Of a stretch of DNA of 64,000 bases, positions 41,284-53,714 are shown piece by piece. Position numbers and translations under genes: made by a program. This DNA comes from Hypericum androsaemum (Eukaryota > Streptophyta > Magnoliopsida > Malpighiales > Hypericaceae): NCBI GenBank assembly GCA_963995505.1, contig OZ023185.1, positions 13,279,691 through 13,343,690 on the forward strand. Reading direction: 5' to 3'. The notes beneath the pieces are model-generated. The model ran no database searches. It saw nothing but the letters and a program-made list of their open reading frames with translations, and was not told the origin of the DNA. Position 1 is the first letter of the stretch; each line of letters starts with the position of its first letter.

Positions 41284-44200
41284 ATGTCGAGTAGTCACAC
41301 TTCTGGAGGAGGAGACTTCGCAGAAACGATCTCGCCCATGTCATCTGGAAGCGTGGACACTCAGTCCTCATACTACATACACGCCTCGGACAACCCAGGG
41401 CATGTTTATGTAAGTGAATTACTTCATGACAGCAACTACGGAGAGTGGGTTGCGGACATGATGAATGCATTATATGCCAAGAACAAGTATGGTTTTGTCG
41501 ACGGAACCATACAACGTCCGGAGACAACTTCGCCAAACTACTCGATGTGGATGCGTTGTGATGCCATGGTGAAAGGATGGCTGAAGAGTGCAATGGAGAA
41601 GGATGTGAGTGCTAGTGTGCGCTATGCACGAACGGCTGTGGAAATATGGTCAGATCTTCAAGAACGCTCTGGAAAAGGCAGTGCACCCCGAGCATACGAG
41701 TTGAGACGCTCGGTTTTGCAACTGCAACAAGGCAATCTCACTGTCTCGGCTTATTATACAAAGCTGAGGGGACTGTGGGATGAGATTCAAGCCATCAATC
41801 CATTACCAAAGTGTGCATGTACGGAATGCAAGTGCGATGTCCAGAAGCAGATGTCAGCCATGCGGGAAAAAGAACGTCTTTACGATTTCCTGATGGGTCT
41901 GAATGAGGTGTTTAATGTGGTAAAGACTCAAATCCTGAGCACCACACCAGCGCTCGGACTGGGTACTGTGTACCACCTTGTGGCGGAAGATGAGCAGCAA
42001 CGCAACTTGTCTGTGCCACGCCATTCGAATATGGAGGGAACTACCTTCCAAGTTCAATCTGAAAAGGGCAACGCCCAGCGAAAGAGCACTAAGGGAGACC
42101 GACCTAGATGCGAGCATTGCAGCAAAGTCGGACACTCAAAAGATCAGTGCTACGAAATAATTGGCTATCCACCAGGATGGGTGAAGCGCGGGCAGCGAGA
42201 GGCGTTTCAGCCCCCGGGAAAGCCACACGAGATAAGTAACTTGAGGCCCAAAGTCGCTCAAGTTTCTCAGGAGAATAGTCCAGTTCCAGGCCTGACGAAA
42301 GGGCAGTATGCGAACTTGATGAAATACCTCAGTATGGAAGGGGAGACAAGTAAACAACAGACCTCTGAACCAACTGTGAACATGGCGGGTAAGGTGTTTC
42401 ATAAACACACTTGGATTGTTGATTCTGGTGCATCAGAACATATTGTTTCGGACCTGACCTTGTTCCAGGGTGAAATTCAAAGGGTGTCTCATCTTCCCGT
42501 TAAGATCCCGAATGGGGACAATATATCGGTTCATGGAATTGGCAACGTTAAATTGGCTAATAATCTTATCTTAGAGCATGTCCTCTATATTCCTGACTTT
42601 CAGTGCAATTTAATTTCGGTGAGCCGTATGACGAAGGATTTGAATTGTACATTCACTTTTCTTCATGATTGTTGCTTCGTACAGGACCGCACCTCGAGGA
42701 ACGTGATTGGACTGGGTAGGCGTTGCGACGGATTGTACTACTTTGATCCAGTACAAGATGGCGGGGTGGTAATGGCGGTACGAAGGCAAGAGAGTTCTCA
42801 AACTTGGCATCGACGACTTGGGCATCCATCACAAGGAAAGATGTCACATATTTCTTTTATGCAAAATAAGATAGGTGATAAAGGACCCTTGCATTGTGAT
42901 TCTTGTTTAAGAGCGAAGCAGACAAGACTTCCATTTTCAATCAGTTCAATAAAGTCAATTTGTTATTTTGATATGATTCATTGCGATATATGGGGACCGT
43001 ATCGCACAACCTCATTGACTGGGGCACGCTACTTTCTCACGATTGTCGATGATTTCAGTCGTGGAGTTTGGGTATACTTATTGAAACAGAAGTCGGAAGC
43101 AGGTGAATATCTACGCACATACCGTGCTATGGTCGAGAGGCAATTCGGAGTGAAGGTAAAGCAGATTCAAAGTGACAATGGAGCTGAGTTCAAGTCGAAT
43201 CAAATGCAACAATTCTATGCGACAAATGGGATTGTCTTGCAAACTTCATGTGTTGAAACACCCCAACAAAATGGTGTAGTCGAACGGAAACATAGGCACA
43301 TACTTGATACAGCTCGGGCACGTCGATTTCAAGCTGGTTTACCAATTGAGTTCTGGGGAGAGTGCATTCTCACGGCGGTTTATCTAATCAATCGAATGCC
43401 TTCCACTGCAATTGGCAATAAGACGCCGTATGAAGTTCTATTTGGCAGGCCAGTGAGCTATGATCATCTAAGAAGCTTTGGATGCCTAGCATACCTGCAT
43501 CAATGCATCTCTGATAAGTTTGGTGAAAGGGGGAGAAAGTGCATTTTTCTCGGTTATCCTACATGTCAAAAGGGGTATCGCGTTTATGATTTGAAGACTG
43601 GAGAAGTAATTACAAGTCGAGATGTCACCTTCTTGGAGGACACTTTCCCGTTCATACAAGCTTTGAACGAAGGGGAGAATCAAGATGAGCAAATTAGGCC
43701 ATCTCAGGCTATAAGGGAATATGAGGAGACTGAAGATAGTGTCGACATGCCTGACCAAAATAATAAGGCAAGCCTGAATTCGGATGAGCCAGTGGAGGAG
43801 GCTAGTAATGATCGACCATTAGAAGTTACTAGTTCGAATGAACATGAATCAGTTGATGGGACAGAAATTGTTGCGATTGAAGGCAGTGTTCGCCCTTCAA
43901 GGAATCGCAAGCTACCCGCCCATTTGAAGAACTTTGAAGTAATATTACCACCCTCTATCATGTCGCAAGAGCCAGCTCAGCCTTCCGGCACCTCGACGGT
44001 ACATCCCATGTCTCTTTTTGTAAGCTATGATCATTTTTCTAATTCGCATAAAGCTTTACTTGCGGCCATCACTTCAAACGATGAGCCAAAAGACTATTAT
44101 CAGGTAGTAAAGCACGAGCACTGGAGGGAGGCCATGCGAAAAGAAATAGAGGCTTTGGAGACCAATGGGACATGGACAATACAAGAGTTGCCGAAAGAAA

Positions 44201-44451
44201 AACGAGTGGTGGATTCGAAATGGATTTATAAAGTGAAATTCAAGCCGAATGGAGAGGTGGAGCGATACAAAGCACGACTAGTTGCTAGAGGCTTCACTCA
44301 AGTTGAAGGGATAGACTTTCATGAGACTTTTGCGCCGGTGGCAAAGCTCGTGACCTTGCGGTGTTTACTGTCTGTCGCAATCAAGAAAAATTGGTTAGTG
44401 CATCAGCTAGACGTGAACAACGCATTCTTACATGGAGACCTAGAAGAATAA
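41284..44451 (+). pseudogene. Copia-2 gag-pol, first part (1055 codons, ends at a nonsense codon)
   Basis: The ATG at 41284 (MSSSHTSGGGDFAET) is preferred; upstream readings lack an ATG. Domains: gag about residues 40-215 (LLHDSNYGEWVADMMNALYA, ELRRSVLQLQQGNLTVSAYY); zinc knuckle CEHCSKVGHSKDQC near 276; protease VDSGASEHIV near 380; integrase zinc region WHRRLGHPSQGKM near 507 and CDSCLRAKQ; integrase core with HCDIWGPY, QSDNGAEFK and NGVVERKHR (D, D, E all visible); start of reverse transcriptase from about 970 (WIYKVKFKPNGEVERYKARL, FAPVAKLVTLRCLLSVA). TAA at 44449-44451 follows HGDLEE, in the middle of reverse transcriptase, where family members read on. Confidence 0.9.
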
Positions 44452-45573
44452 GTGTACTTGCGAATTCCGCAGGGATTTAGAAGGGCTGGTAATACTAAAG
44501 TTTGCAAACTGAAGAAGTCTTTGTATGGTTTGCGACAAGCCTCGAGGAGTTGGTACAGTAAGTTCACGAAAGCATTACTAAGGAAGGGTTTTGGCCAATC
44601 AAGAGCAGATCATTCGCTATTCTTGTATAAAAGGGGCGAAGTGGTGCTGATTGCGTTAATATATGTTGACGATGTTATTTTGGCAGGGACAAGTCAGCCG
44701 AAGATTGATGAAATTAAGAGATATTTGGACAAGATGTTCGGGATTAAAGACTTGGGATCCCTCAAATATTTCCTCGGGATTGAGGCGGGTAGAACTTCAC
44801 GTGGGCTGGTACTCAGTCAATGGAAGTATACCCTTGATATCCTAAAGGATTGTGGAAGGCAGGGAAGTAAGCTAGCAATGTTCCCGATGGAGCAGAATCA
44901 TCACTTAGCTGCAGGTGAAGGAGATGAGATGACAGACCAGACAAGGTACAGGAGATTGGTGGGATGCTTGATGTATTTGGTAATCACCCGTCTGGACATT
45001 GCATATGCTGTGGGGATCTTAAGCCAATTTGTTAATGATCCTTGCGAAGAGCATATGGCTGCAGCGGAAAGAGTTGTGGCATATCTGAAGGGAACGGCCG
45101 GGCAAGGTATTCTCTTGGGAGTTGACGGTGGAAATGCTTTGACGGCATATTGTGATGCAGATTGGGGAGGCTGCCCCACGACTAGGCGGTCGCACACAGG
45201 ATATTATATATCACTGGGAGGGTCGCCAGTGTCATGGCGTAGTAAGAAGCAGTCTATTGTAGCACGATCGTCCGCTGAAGCTGAATACCGTGCAATGGCG
45301 AGTACGGTGAGTGAGATTATATGGTTAAGGTGGCTACTGCGAGAATTAGCCATGCCGCAACGAGGAGGAACGATATTGTTTTGTGATAATCAAGCAGCAT
45401 TACACATTGCAATGAACCCAGTATTTCACGAGCGGACAAAACATGTGGAGATGGATTGTTACTTCGTCTGTGAACGTGTCCGTTCGGGAGAAATTGAGCC
45501 AAGGAAGATCTCGACAGTCAATCAATTGGCTGACATCTTTACGAAGGCACTTGAGAAAGAGCGATTCGCATAA
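44452..45573 (+). pseudogene. Copia-2 pol, second part: reverse transcriptase end and RNase H (373 codons)
   Basis: Same frame, immediately after the stop: VYLRIPQGFRRAGN, KSLYGLRQASRSWYSKFTKA, active site YVDDVILAG (intact YVDD), LGIEAGRTSRGLVLSQWKY. RNase H follows with YCDADWGGCPTTRRSHTGYY, SPVSWRSKKQSIVARSSAEA and FCDNQAALHIAMN. It ends TAA at 45571-45573, shortly before the purine tract. Apart from the stop at 44449 no other damage is seen. Confidence 0.9.
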
Positions 45574-45625
45574 TTGTTGAGCAAGTTAGGCATCATCAAT
45601 TTACACGCGCCAACTTGAGGGGGAG

Positions 45626-45860
45626 TGTTGAGATGCTAGAAGCTTCCTGTCAAGTTGGCGTGGTAGATTAGGCAACTGAATATATTGTAAGGCCTGATAT
45701 GGTCATGTGTATGTAACTTGGCAGGAGATCAAGTTAGATTAGGAAGCTGAAGTTGTAGACGTATAATCAGAATAGGAGACTTGGTTGGCAAGCAACTTGT
45801 AATAGTTGTATATAAGCAGTAGCGATCTAATGAAAAGGCAAGCGGCCAATTATTTTTACA
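45626..45860 (+). repeat. 3' LTR of Copia-2
   Basis: 235 bp, two differences from the 5' LTR. Ends TTTTTACA, followed by the target duplication ATTGA. Confidence 0.95.
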
Positions 45861-46210
45861 ATTGATGTCCAAAAAGTGTTGCGTCATACAAAGAGACTTC
45901 GATTTATAGGAGGCACGATGTCTGCTGTGTACTTCAGGTATGAAAAGCTTCAATCATTTTGTTATCGGTATGGTTCTTTGGGTCTGGTGAAGACCTTCTA
46001 CCCCTTTCACTGATTCTTATGGGGCATTGATCAGAGCCTCCTCCTATCGTCTGCGGCAAGTTGTAACAGTAGCAAGTAAGGATAATTCTATTCATGATGT
46101 AGTTCGGCAAAATTTTTCATCGGCTCTATCTACCTTGCATACACCGGAGGATCACTCATTCAGTGCTACTTTGGCTGCCTCGCCTGACGAGGGAGAATTG
46201 TTGGAAGTCA

Positions 46211-46806
46211 TTTAAATGGTATTATCTTCTGTTGCAATACAACAATCTGTAGTGATGAAGCCTGTACTGAGCAATCCACTTCCATTATCCCACTACCCCA
46301 TATCCTGATATATACTTCCACCCTTCCGGACCACCACCTTCTCCTCTACCAAGAACATTGCCCCCTCTGACCCAACTCTTACAATCATCACTCTCACTAC
46401 CACTCATCCACCCAACCTCACCGCATCATCCCCGTCTCCTCTGGATGTCCCTCCACCTGTTATCCCCCACTGGCCTCCATAAATCACCCAACCCCAGCAT
46501 GTCGGTTCCTTGCAAATTTACCTAACTTTACCATTACCCCAACTACCCCCAATCCTCAGCTTACCAACTTGGTGGATTCACCCGCTACTTCCTCTTTGGA
46601 CCAGGACCATAATAGTTCCTTGAGGCGCATGAAATGCCTCGGGCTAGTGATCAAGATATGCCTATGATGCATACTCCTGACAATAATAAAAGATAGGCAA
46701 ATGAAGTTCCTACCAAGGTGGCTCATATTAGCAAGCGGCAAGCCATGGTTTTCATAGCTCCTTATAATTCCTTTTTTTAGGCCGACGATCAGCCTTGCCC
46801 AATGCC
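46211..46806 (+). other. LINE ORF1-ORF2 linker
   Basis: Pro/Ser/Thr-rich decayed sequence between the zinc region and ORF2, as in other plant LINEs. Nothing else recognised. Confidence 0.4.
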
Positions 46807-47520
46807 ATGAATTTATCATGCTAGAACTGCCGCGGTCTAGGAAATTCGGAGGTAGTTCGTCACCTCCGTAGGATGGTGAAGTCTTGCAATACATAAATCA
46901 TATTTCTCTCATAAACAAAACTCTTGGAGATTAAGGCAGATAAGTTGAAGTAAATATGATATTGAAATATAGTATCTAAATTATAGGCTGGTCAAGGAGT
47001 GGCGGCCTGGTCCTATTTTGGCGTCGAAATATTACTATTTAGTTGATGTCCTTATCCCATAATCATATTAACGTGGAGGTTATGGTTGCCTCTGCTTGGC
47101 GATTCACTGGTTTCTATGAGTGACCAACAACTAATGAGAAGTATAAGTCGTGGAAATTATTAAGTTATCTTAAAGATAAATCCCTTCGTTCGTAGTTATG
47201 TGGTGGGGATATTAATGATGTGTTATCAAACTAGGAGAAATGGGATGGTTGACTTGTGCATCATAGTTGATTAAAGAGGTTGTTTTCTACTATTCTGTCT
47301 TATGGCTTACAACAACACCAGCAAACAGGCTTTACTTTACTTAAATTAATGGTCAGGAGGATGACAATCATGTTGAATGCAAACTCGGTCACATGTTGGT
47401 GTAGCAAGATTGGATTGATCTTTTTCTGGCATCGGGAGTTAAACAAGAACCAGTGCCTAGAATATGCTCTAATCACAGCTACTTTGGTGTAAGATTCGAC
47501 TAATGACGAAAGATCTTTTT
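46807..47520 (+). pseudogene. LINE ORF2 endonuclease remnant
   Basis: From the ATG at 46807 the frame reads MNLSC-stop-NCRGLGNSEVVRHLRR, matching the LINE endonuclease opening (SWNCRGLGNPR..R.L); a TAG replaces the Trp codon. Farther on WRFTGFYE (family WR.TGFYG), then SWKLLSYLKDKSL and CGGDINDVLSN (family CGGDFNE.L) in shifted frames. HRELNKNQCLEYALITATLV is near the end of the domain. Confidence 0.7.
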
Positions 47521-47689
47521 GTTCATCGATTCAGATTTGAGTCTATATGGTTAAGGCATGACGATGCCACTCAGTAGGTGGAGGCGGGCTAGAATTTGGT
47601 TTCGAACCAATCAGATATCTCTCATCTGTTGTTGGCCTGTGCCGAGTCATTGTCACAATAGAATAAAACATTTTTTGGCAACGTTCGAT

Positions 47690-48925
47690 TATGAAAGAAG
47701 CAACTTGAGAAGGAGTTAGCTACCTTCAGGAGCAGCCATGGTGGACCAACAATAAAATTTGATGCTATTTTTTTAAATGAGAGAGATGGGTTACTTTTAC
47801 GGGAGGAAACAATGTGGGCACATCAATCTCGGATAGATTGGCTAAAGGAAGGTGATAAGAATACCCATTTTTTTCACAGAATGCTAGCCATGAGAACTCT
47901 AGCAATTGGGTAGAGGAGACAATCATTCCCATCATTCCCAATGTTAAGAAACCACTCACTTGTGTCGATTTATGTCATGTAAGTCTTTTAATGTCCTTTA
48001 TGAAGATTATCACTAAGGCCATCGCCAATAGGCTGAAACTGTGCTTGCCTAACATCATTCATGAAAATCAGGGTGTTTTTTTCCCTGGTCACTTTATCAC
48101 AGATAATTCCCTCATTGCTTTCAAGGCTTTCCACTACTTAAGGAAGAAAGAGGGGACGACGAGGTCACTATGCTCAAAAGCTTGATGTGTCTAAAGTGTA
48201 TGATCGTATTAAGTGGCATCTTTTGAGAGGATGATGTATGCTTTGAGTTTCCCTTCCACTTTTATTCAGTTGGCTAAGCGTTGTGTCTACTGAGTTCAAT
48301 ATGCCATACAAGCGAATGGTCGCATATGGTCTACTTTACTCCGAGTTAGGGGCTTCGTCAAGGTGACCTCCTCTCACCATATCTATTCTTATTTTGTGTT
48401 GAGGGGTTAGTTTGGTTGCTTCGTCAAGCAGAGGCTTCAGGTACTATATATGGCAATTATATGGCACGTACTGCTCTATTTATTACCCATGTGCTTTTTG
48501 CGGATGATGCACTTTTATTTGCCAGGGCAACATAAAGTGAACTTCACAATATCATGCATATCGTCTCGGTCTATGAGAAAGCATGTGGTCAACATGTCAA
48601 TTTACAAAAGAATTCTGCCACCTTTAGTACAAATATTGCTCCTCCCTCGGCTGATCGTCTACTTGCTATCCTCTAGATGTGTCCTAGTGGGGTGAAGGAA
48701 AAGTACTTGGTCCTCCAAATTTTGATTAGCCATTCGAAGAAAATAATTTTTGGTGCCCTAGAAGACAGTATATGTAACAAAGTAGGGGGCTGGAAGGAGA
48801 GATTTCTCTCTCGATCAGGGCAAGAGGTGCTCATCAAGGTTGTTCTTCAATCCATTCCAACATACGTGACGAGTTATTTCCTTCTCCTATTGGAAATGTG
48901 TGACCGAATAAAAAATGGTTAGGTG
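47690..48925 (+). pseudogene. LINE ORF2 reverse transcriptase remnant
   Basis: Segments in order with breaks: RIDWLKEGDKNTHFFHRM; MSFMKIITKAIANRLKLCLP followed by NIIHENQGVFFPGHFITDN; LDVSKVYDRIKWHLL; near 48490 THVLFADDALLFA (the FADD active site) in one frame; and GVKEKYLVLQ...SKKIIFGALEDSICNKVGGWKERFLSRSGQEVLIKVV near 48680-48850, listed here as scattered motifs. All are hallmarks of plant L1 reverse transcriptases. Several stops. Confidence 0.75.
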
Positions 48926-49258
48926 ATCTCTTTTGAGGTAGTGAGAATGGAGGATAGAAGCTTCATTGGTGGAGTTGGGAATGTCTATGTTGCTCTAAAC
49001 AGATGGGAGGCATGGGCTTATGGAGACTTCACAATTAATAAAGCCATGTCAGCCAAACAAGTGTGATGCTTCATTATTATCCCTCGTTGTTAACTACGAG
49101 AGTCCTTCAAGCCATGCTACCCTAGATGTCCACTCCTTCAGGCATCAATTGGGTACTCTCCTAGTCATGCATGGAGGAGTATTATCGCAAGCCTTTCAAT
49201 CATTTCCCCAGCCTTGGAATGACGATTTGGGAATGGTGAGGATATTCATATATGGAAG

Positions 49259-50066
49259 TAGGGGTGAGCATTCGGATTATCCATATCCGAACTATCCGAA
49301 TTTCCAACTATCCAAACTATCTGAATAAGTATTTTTAGTATCTGAGTCCGAACTCTCAACTATCCGTTATCCGATATCTAAAATTTTTTTGGATATGGAT
49401 ACGAATAATTAGAACTATCCATTTTTTCAAGTCTCCAAAAATAAAATGGTAACCAATATGCGTGATATGGACATAAACAAACTGATTCTCTATAGTTAAA
49501 ATAACCAGCACAAGATCTGGTTAAAATATCAACAAAATAAACCAAAGAAACGAACTTTAAAAGGTATATAAAACTCCAAAATCTCAACCATAAAATGAAA
49601 CAAACTTTAAGAGGTAAAGAAGATATAAAAGTTAGGGTGTTGTACCTAATTCATCGGATCGGACGAGCAAGCCAACATAACGATGATGACTTTTTTTCTA
49701 GGTTTGCCTTTTGGGAAAATCGAAAGTCGTGTTTTGGTGGAGATTTTGGGATTGGGGTAATGGCCTAGTGGATATTGGTAATTTTAGTGACTTGTAATTT
49801 TAGTGGACCGGACACCTGTACTTTATGTTTTGATGGGCTTAATTTTTTATGGGCTCAAGAGATTTAATAAAGCTTGAGTTTTAATATTTTTAAATCAGAT
49901 ATTTTGGATATCCGAAATTTCAATTTTATTATTCATATATGTATCCGAGTCCGAAATATTTATTTTGGATAATCTGAATCTGAGTCCGAATTTTAAATTA
50001 TCTGAGTTCGAATCCAAAAAAAATTTGGATATTAGATATGGATATCGAATTTTTTGCTCACACCTA
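49259..50066. mobile_element. Non-autonomous hAT element (808 bp)
   Basis: Perfect 8-bp flanks TATGGAAG (49251-49258 and 50067-50074). Terminal inverted repeats TAGGGGTGAGCA and, reversed from the right, TAGGTGTGAGCA. The interior near both ends is built of ATCCGAA/TATCCGA-like repeats in inverted orientation. No transposase. It splits the LINE between reverse transcriptase and zf-RVT. Confidence 0.9.
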
Positions 50067-50109
50067 TATGGAAGGATTGTTGTTTGGTTGACGCACCTAA
50101 TAGCCACCC

Positions 50110-51230
50110 TTCATATCTGTCTCCATGAATGGATTATTATCACAAAGTTAAAACTTTTTCATTGAAGGTACGACCCAATGGAATATGCCTCTGTTTGCTT
50201 CTGTATTTTCTGTTGATGATATTCAATGTATTACTGCGCTCCATTTGAGTGCTCAATGTCCCATTGATACACTTCGATGGCGTCATACGCGCGGTAGTCA
50301 ATATATAGTTCAAAGGGGCTATCACCCTGATTTTGACAATTGGTAGCGCTCCTCACCTCACGTTAGCCTATTGTCTGAACTATCGAAAGCTGTATGGGAT
50401 TCTATGACCCGGTTACCTGTCCCATAATGCACTAGGACCTTCATATGGCTGGTGATGAATAATAATATCCTTGTCCGTACGGACTTGGTTAGTCATGGTA
50501 TGGATGTGACTATAGTTTGTTGTCTTTGCCAATCCCAACTAGAAACTGCCTGTCACTTATTTTTGGCGTGCTCGCAAAAGATGCCGATATGGCATACTTT
50601 TGGTCTTTCTTTCATGTGCCCATCTGACTCTTCCTTCTCACAGGCATTGCTGACATTTGTGGCGATATGGAAGATATTGGAACTCAACCGGCAAGCTTCC
50701 TGTTGCTGGAATACTTAGAAGATGCAGAACCAATATGTTTTTAATCCGGGGATTCTGGTGGTGGTACAAGCTGAGATTCATAATGCTGTGAGGTTTCTCT
50801 CTGAATTTTAGGAAGCTAATCTCACGGACTCCTCGGTGGTTTTTTTTAGGTTATGCTTTATTAATCTCGCACACATTGCTTGAGGCTCTTGAGATAAAAG
50901 TTGGGATCGATTTAGCCATTTTCACGGGCCTATCTAGGGTGGTCTTTGAATTCGATCATCATCTTGTCATCCTAGCTCTTCAACGACAGGTTCAGAATCG
51001 TAGTGACCTGGCACTCATTACTCATTACTGTAAAGATGCAGCTTTGAAGGTGGCGGAGCATCGTTTTACTTTTGTTCGTAGAGGTACTTATTCTTTAGCT
51101 CATCAGATTACAAAGCTCTTTTTACTTGTAGGTGTTAGACTTGATGTCAAAAGACTTGATGTAATTTTATTTTCCCATTATCAATATATGTCATCTTATA
51201 CCATATGCTTAGACAGTTTGATACATATAA
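50110..51230 (+). pseudogene. LINE zf-RVT and RNase H remnant
   Basis: DVTIVCCLCQSQLETACHLF and LACSQKMPIW (50500-50590) is the zinc-binding end domain of plant LINE ORF2 (C..C....E...H....C). It is followed at 50876-51150 by an RNase H-like frame: LEALEIKVGIDLAIFTGLSR, FEFDHHLVILALQR and RGTYSLAHQITKLFL. The closing RNase H motif (family R..N..AH.LA) is recognisable as AHQITK. Confidence 0.65.
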
Positions 51231-51944
51231 GCTCATGATTTAAAACACATAAAAAATGCTCATGTGGTTTTACATGCATGACATTTAACGACTCAGGCAG
51301 ATTCATAATGAGTCATCGAAACAATGCCATTTTGTGCATATGTGGCACACCACATAGATAAATTACTTACCCAGAAAGTGCAGACGTGGTGTGATGAAAA
51401 ATATTTCAAACAATCCTACATTTTTTATATTTGTTAACAACCCCCACTTTTAAAATAATCCACTCACCGTCGTCGCTATAAATGGCCACGCCACCGCCGT
51501 CGGGCTGATGTAAAAGGGTTGTAAGGTTGGAAAAGGAGCTTGACGATGTCGACAATGATGAGGTCAAAGAGGAGTGAGGGGGAGTTTGAGGAGAAGGCTA
51601 CCGCGAGTGACATTCTCTTGGAGCCTATTCGACGACAAGGACGATGATGCTGGGTCTGCGGAGAGGCCAATGTGGATTGGTCGGTGGAGGTTGTGGTCCA
51701 TGGCATCGTCGGGTGGGGAAGGCGTGGTTTTTGGGTTGAGGTTTAGAAATTGATGTTGTAGTTGCTATGTAAATTTAATATTAGAAAGCTTTTAGTCTTC
51801 TTCACCAAATTTAGAAGGTTTTTGATAGCTCGGCGGTAGAAGAAGACGAGCTTAGGCATATAGATCTGTGTTTTCTTGGTTAGGGACGAGGGCTATTTAG
51901 TGGTGGTGGGAGGAGGAAGACAAAGCTTCCCAGTGAAGGTAGTT
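51231..51944. other. Junction region between the two LINEs
   Basis: AT-rich to 51450, then a GC-richer block (51475-51730) whose minus frame starts MPWTTTSTDQSTLASPQTQH. No family recognised. It could be a captured or inserted piece. Confidence 0.4.
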
Positions 51945-52228
51945 GTCACAAAATGCACAAAGGACTCCTTCACTACATTCTAGTTCTTTTGAAAGAACAA
52001 GGCATATAACCCATTCGGCCCTGATGCCTTGAGCGGGCTCATAGAGAAAATAATGGAGCAGACTTTCTCTTGCTAGGGTAACTGCCCCAGAGCATCACTT
52101 TCCTCCAAAGGGATTTGCTGAAATAGAATAGGGCAGGACAGCCTATGGGGTAGAACTTCCTCAGTCGTATAGAGTTGTGTGAAGTGCATTGTGAGGAGAA
52201 GCTTTAAGGCCTCTGACTCCGAGACCCA
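51945..52228 (-). pseudogene. Second LINE, start of reverse transcriptase
   Basis: The minus strand reads ESDALGQLP, stop, QEKVCSIIFSMSPLKASGPN and GLYALFFQKN, matching the LINE motif (I..A.F.M.P.KAPGPDG...FFQ..W). Confidence 0.7.
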
Positions 52229-52233
52229 CTCAC

Positions 52234-53709
52234 TGAAAGGAAGGATTTTTACACCCTTTTTGCAATAAAGAGTAAGTACGGGATTGTTGTCCCACGAGGA
52301 CTAAGTGTTAGGCCACAAATAAGACTCGACCACTAGTTTAGGACTACCAGTAATAGATTTGTCAAATTCAAACACGAGTTGATTGCTACAACGACTAACT
52401 AGAAGATTGTTTTAACAATAAAGGAAAGAGTGGGCTTGGCACCAATGACACCTAGATAACCAAATGGCATATGGAGTTTATTAAGTTCGTGTTATGGTCC
52501 GGGTGTTTCTAAAGCAACTAATCAATGCTCCTGCCACTAATTAGTCTAAATCGATTATTAATGAGCTTAGTTGACTAACCGCGCTTTCACGACTAATTAG
52601 CCACCTAATCTAACTAATTACCAATTATCACCATCACCCCTTTGGACAACTAACCACCTAATGAGATCCCTCATCAAAAGGTAATTAACTAACTAGTTAA
52701 AAGGTCCATTAATCCTAACCCCTTCCGGTGATTAGTATTAATTACGTTCATAATCAAGGTGATCAATCAAGATTAAGCATTAAACTCATTAACTAGTTCA
52801 CAAACCTTAGCATTTTAACCCCACTAAACTATAGGCTAAATAGATGCCATCAAGGCACCAAACCCACTAAATAACTACTCACACATATCAACTACACAAC
52901 TAAGCACATCCATTAAATGAAGCAAGTAAAGCATGAACATAAAAGAGAGGGTTAGAGAAAGCTCAAGATGATCTTCAAGCTTCCAAAAGTTCTCCTTCAA
53001 GTTCTCTACAAACTCCAACAATGGTGAGCCAAATTCTCTTCCAAAAGAGAGAGAGAGTGGAGTTGGTGAGTGAATTTAGGAAAATATCTAAAGCTAAGGT
53101 TCTAAAAGTTCTAAGTTAGCTTTCAAAATAAGCCAAGGAAGCTATTTATACAAGTTTTTGGCTTAGGAAGTGCCAGCCACAAAATTCACTATTCATGCCC
53201 AAAAATGGGCCCAAAACAAATCCCAAAATTCGGCCCACTCGTCAGATTTGTTAGCAGATTCAAAGGTCAACTTTGGACGCGATTTTCCTCCTACTTGGAC
53301 TCCGAATTTGAAGAATCCTATGAAGACAAAGTTATAGCTCCGGATGTCTTCTTTCCAGCGCCACCTTTCTTGCCTCCATTGGACTTCGGATGAGAAAGTT
53401 ATCAGTATTTGAGTCATAAGGGGTCAGTTTTACTCCACGCTTTCTTGGGTCTCGTAAAACGCCAATTGTCCCGGCTTATCCGATCGCCTATGACACGCTC
53501 CAAAGTGCACCAATATCCTCCTCGCATCACCACATAGTCTCGTAGTAATAAACATGAACGAAATGTAATAAAAATAACAAGAACTACACTAAAACGTTCA
53601 AAGCACAATATATAACAATACAACGATACATAACACACAAAAATACTAGAAATAATAGAAAATCGATACTAAAACATACATGGATGATAGAGTATTTCTA
53701 CACTTATCA
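52234..53709 (-). mobile_element. Solo LTR (1476 bp)
   Basis: Perfect 5-bp target duplication CTCAC (52229-52233 and 53710-53714). The element is TG...CA on either strand; on the minus strand it starts TGATAAGTGTAGAAATACTC and ends CCTTTCA. A minus-strand TATAAATAGC at 53142-53151 sets the likely orientation. No interior genes lie inside, so recombination between two LTRs removed them. Style fits a large gypsy LTR. Confidence 0.85.
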
Positions 53710-53714
53710 CTCAC

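Larger units (their letters stand above)
40966..45860 (+). mobile_element. Young, nearly intact Copia retrotransposon (Copia-2)
   Basis: 4895 bp with 235-bp LTRs, 5-bp target duplication ATTGA (40961-40965 and 45861-45865), primer site TGGTATCAAAGC at 41201-41212 and a purine tract ending GAGGGGGAG before the 3' LTR. The two LTRs differ at only two positions I can find (41016/45676 and 41062/45722). Gag-pol is one frame broken by a single stop. Small size and short LTRs fit the Ale/Retrofit group of Copia. Confidence 0.95.
40740..46210 (+). pseudogene. LINE ORF1 remnant, interrupted by Copia-2
   Basis: Upstream of the Copia the frame reads LVRVYDPKLDYSPNPMQDIW, then RLRALI. It resumes after the target duplication as DVQKVLRHTKRLRFIGG and VYFRYEKLQSFCYRYGSLGL. 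This is the DUF4283/CCHC type of plant LINE ORF1 (family wording: I.V..PL....F......Y..L..FC..CG..GH). The CCHC is degenerate (C-Y-R-Y-G), and a stop follows near 46010. Confidence 0.6.
40460..51230 (+). mobile_element. LINE (L1-like non-LTR retrotransposon) split by Copia-2 and a hAT element
   Basis: Removing the Copia (40966-45860) and hAT (49259-50066) leaves about 5 kb with L1-type order: ORF1 with a CCHC-like segment, endonuclease, reverse transcriptase, zf-RVT and RNase H. Every part carries stops and shifts. Exact ends, target duplication and poly-A tail are not visible. Confidence 0.75.

Noticed and set aside
42136..43961. Several minus-strand frames of 64-93 codons under Copia-2
   Set aside because: All lie opposite the gag-pol frame and have no domain signal.
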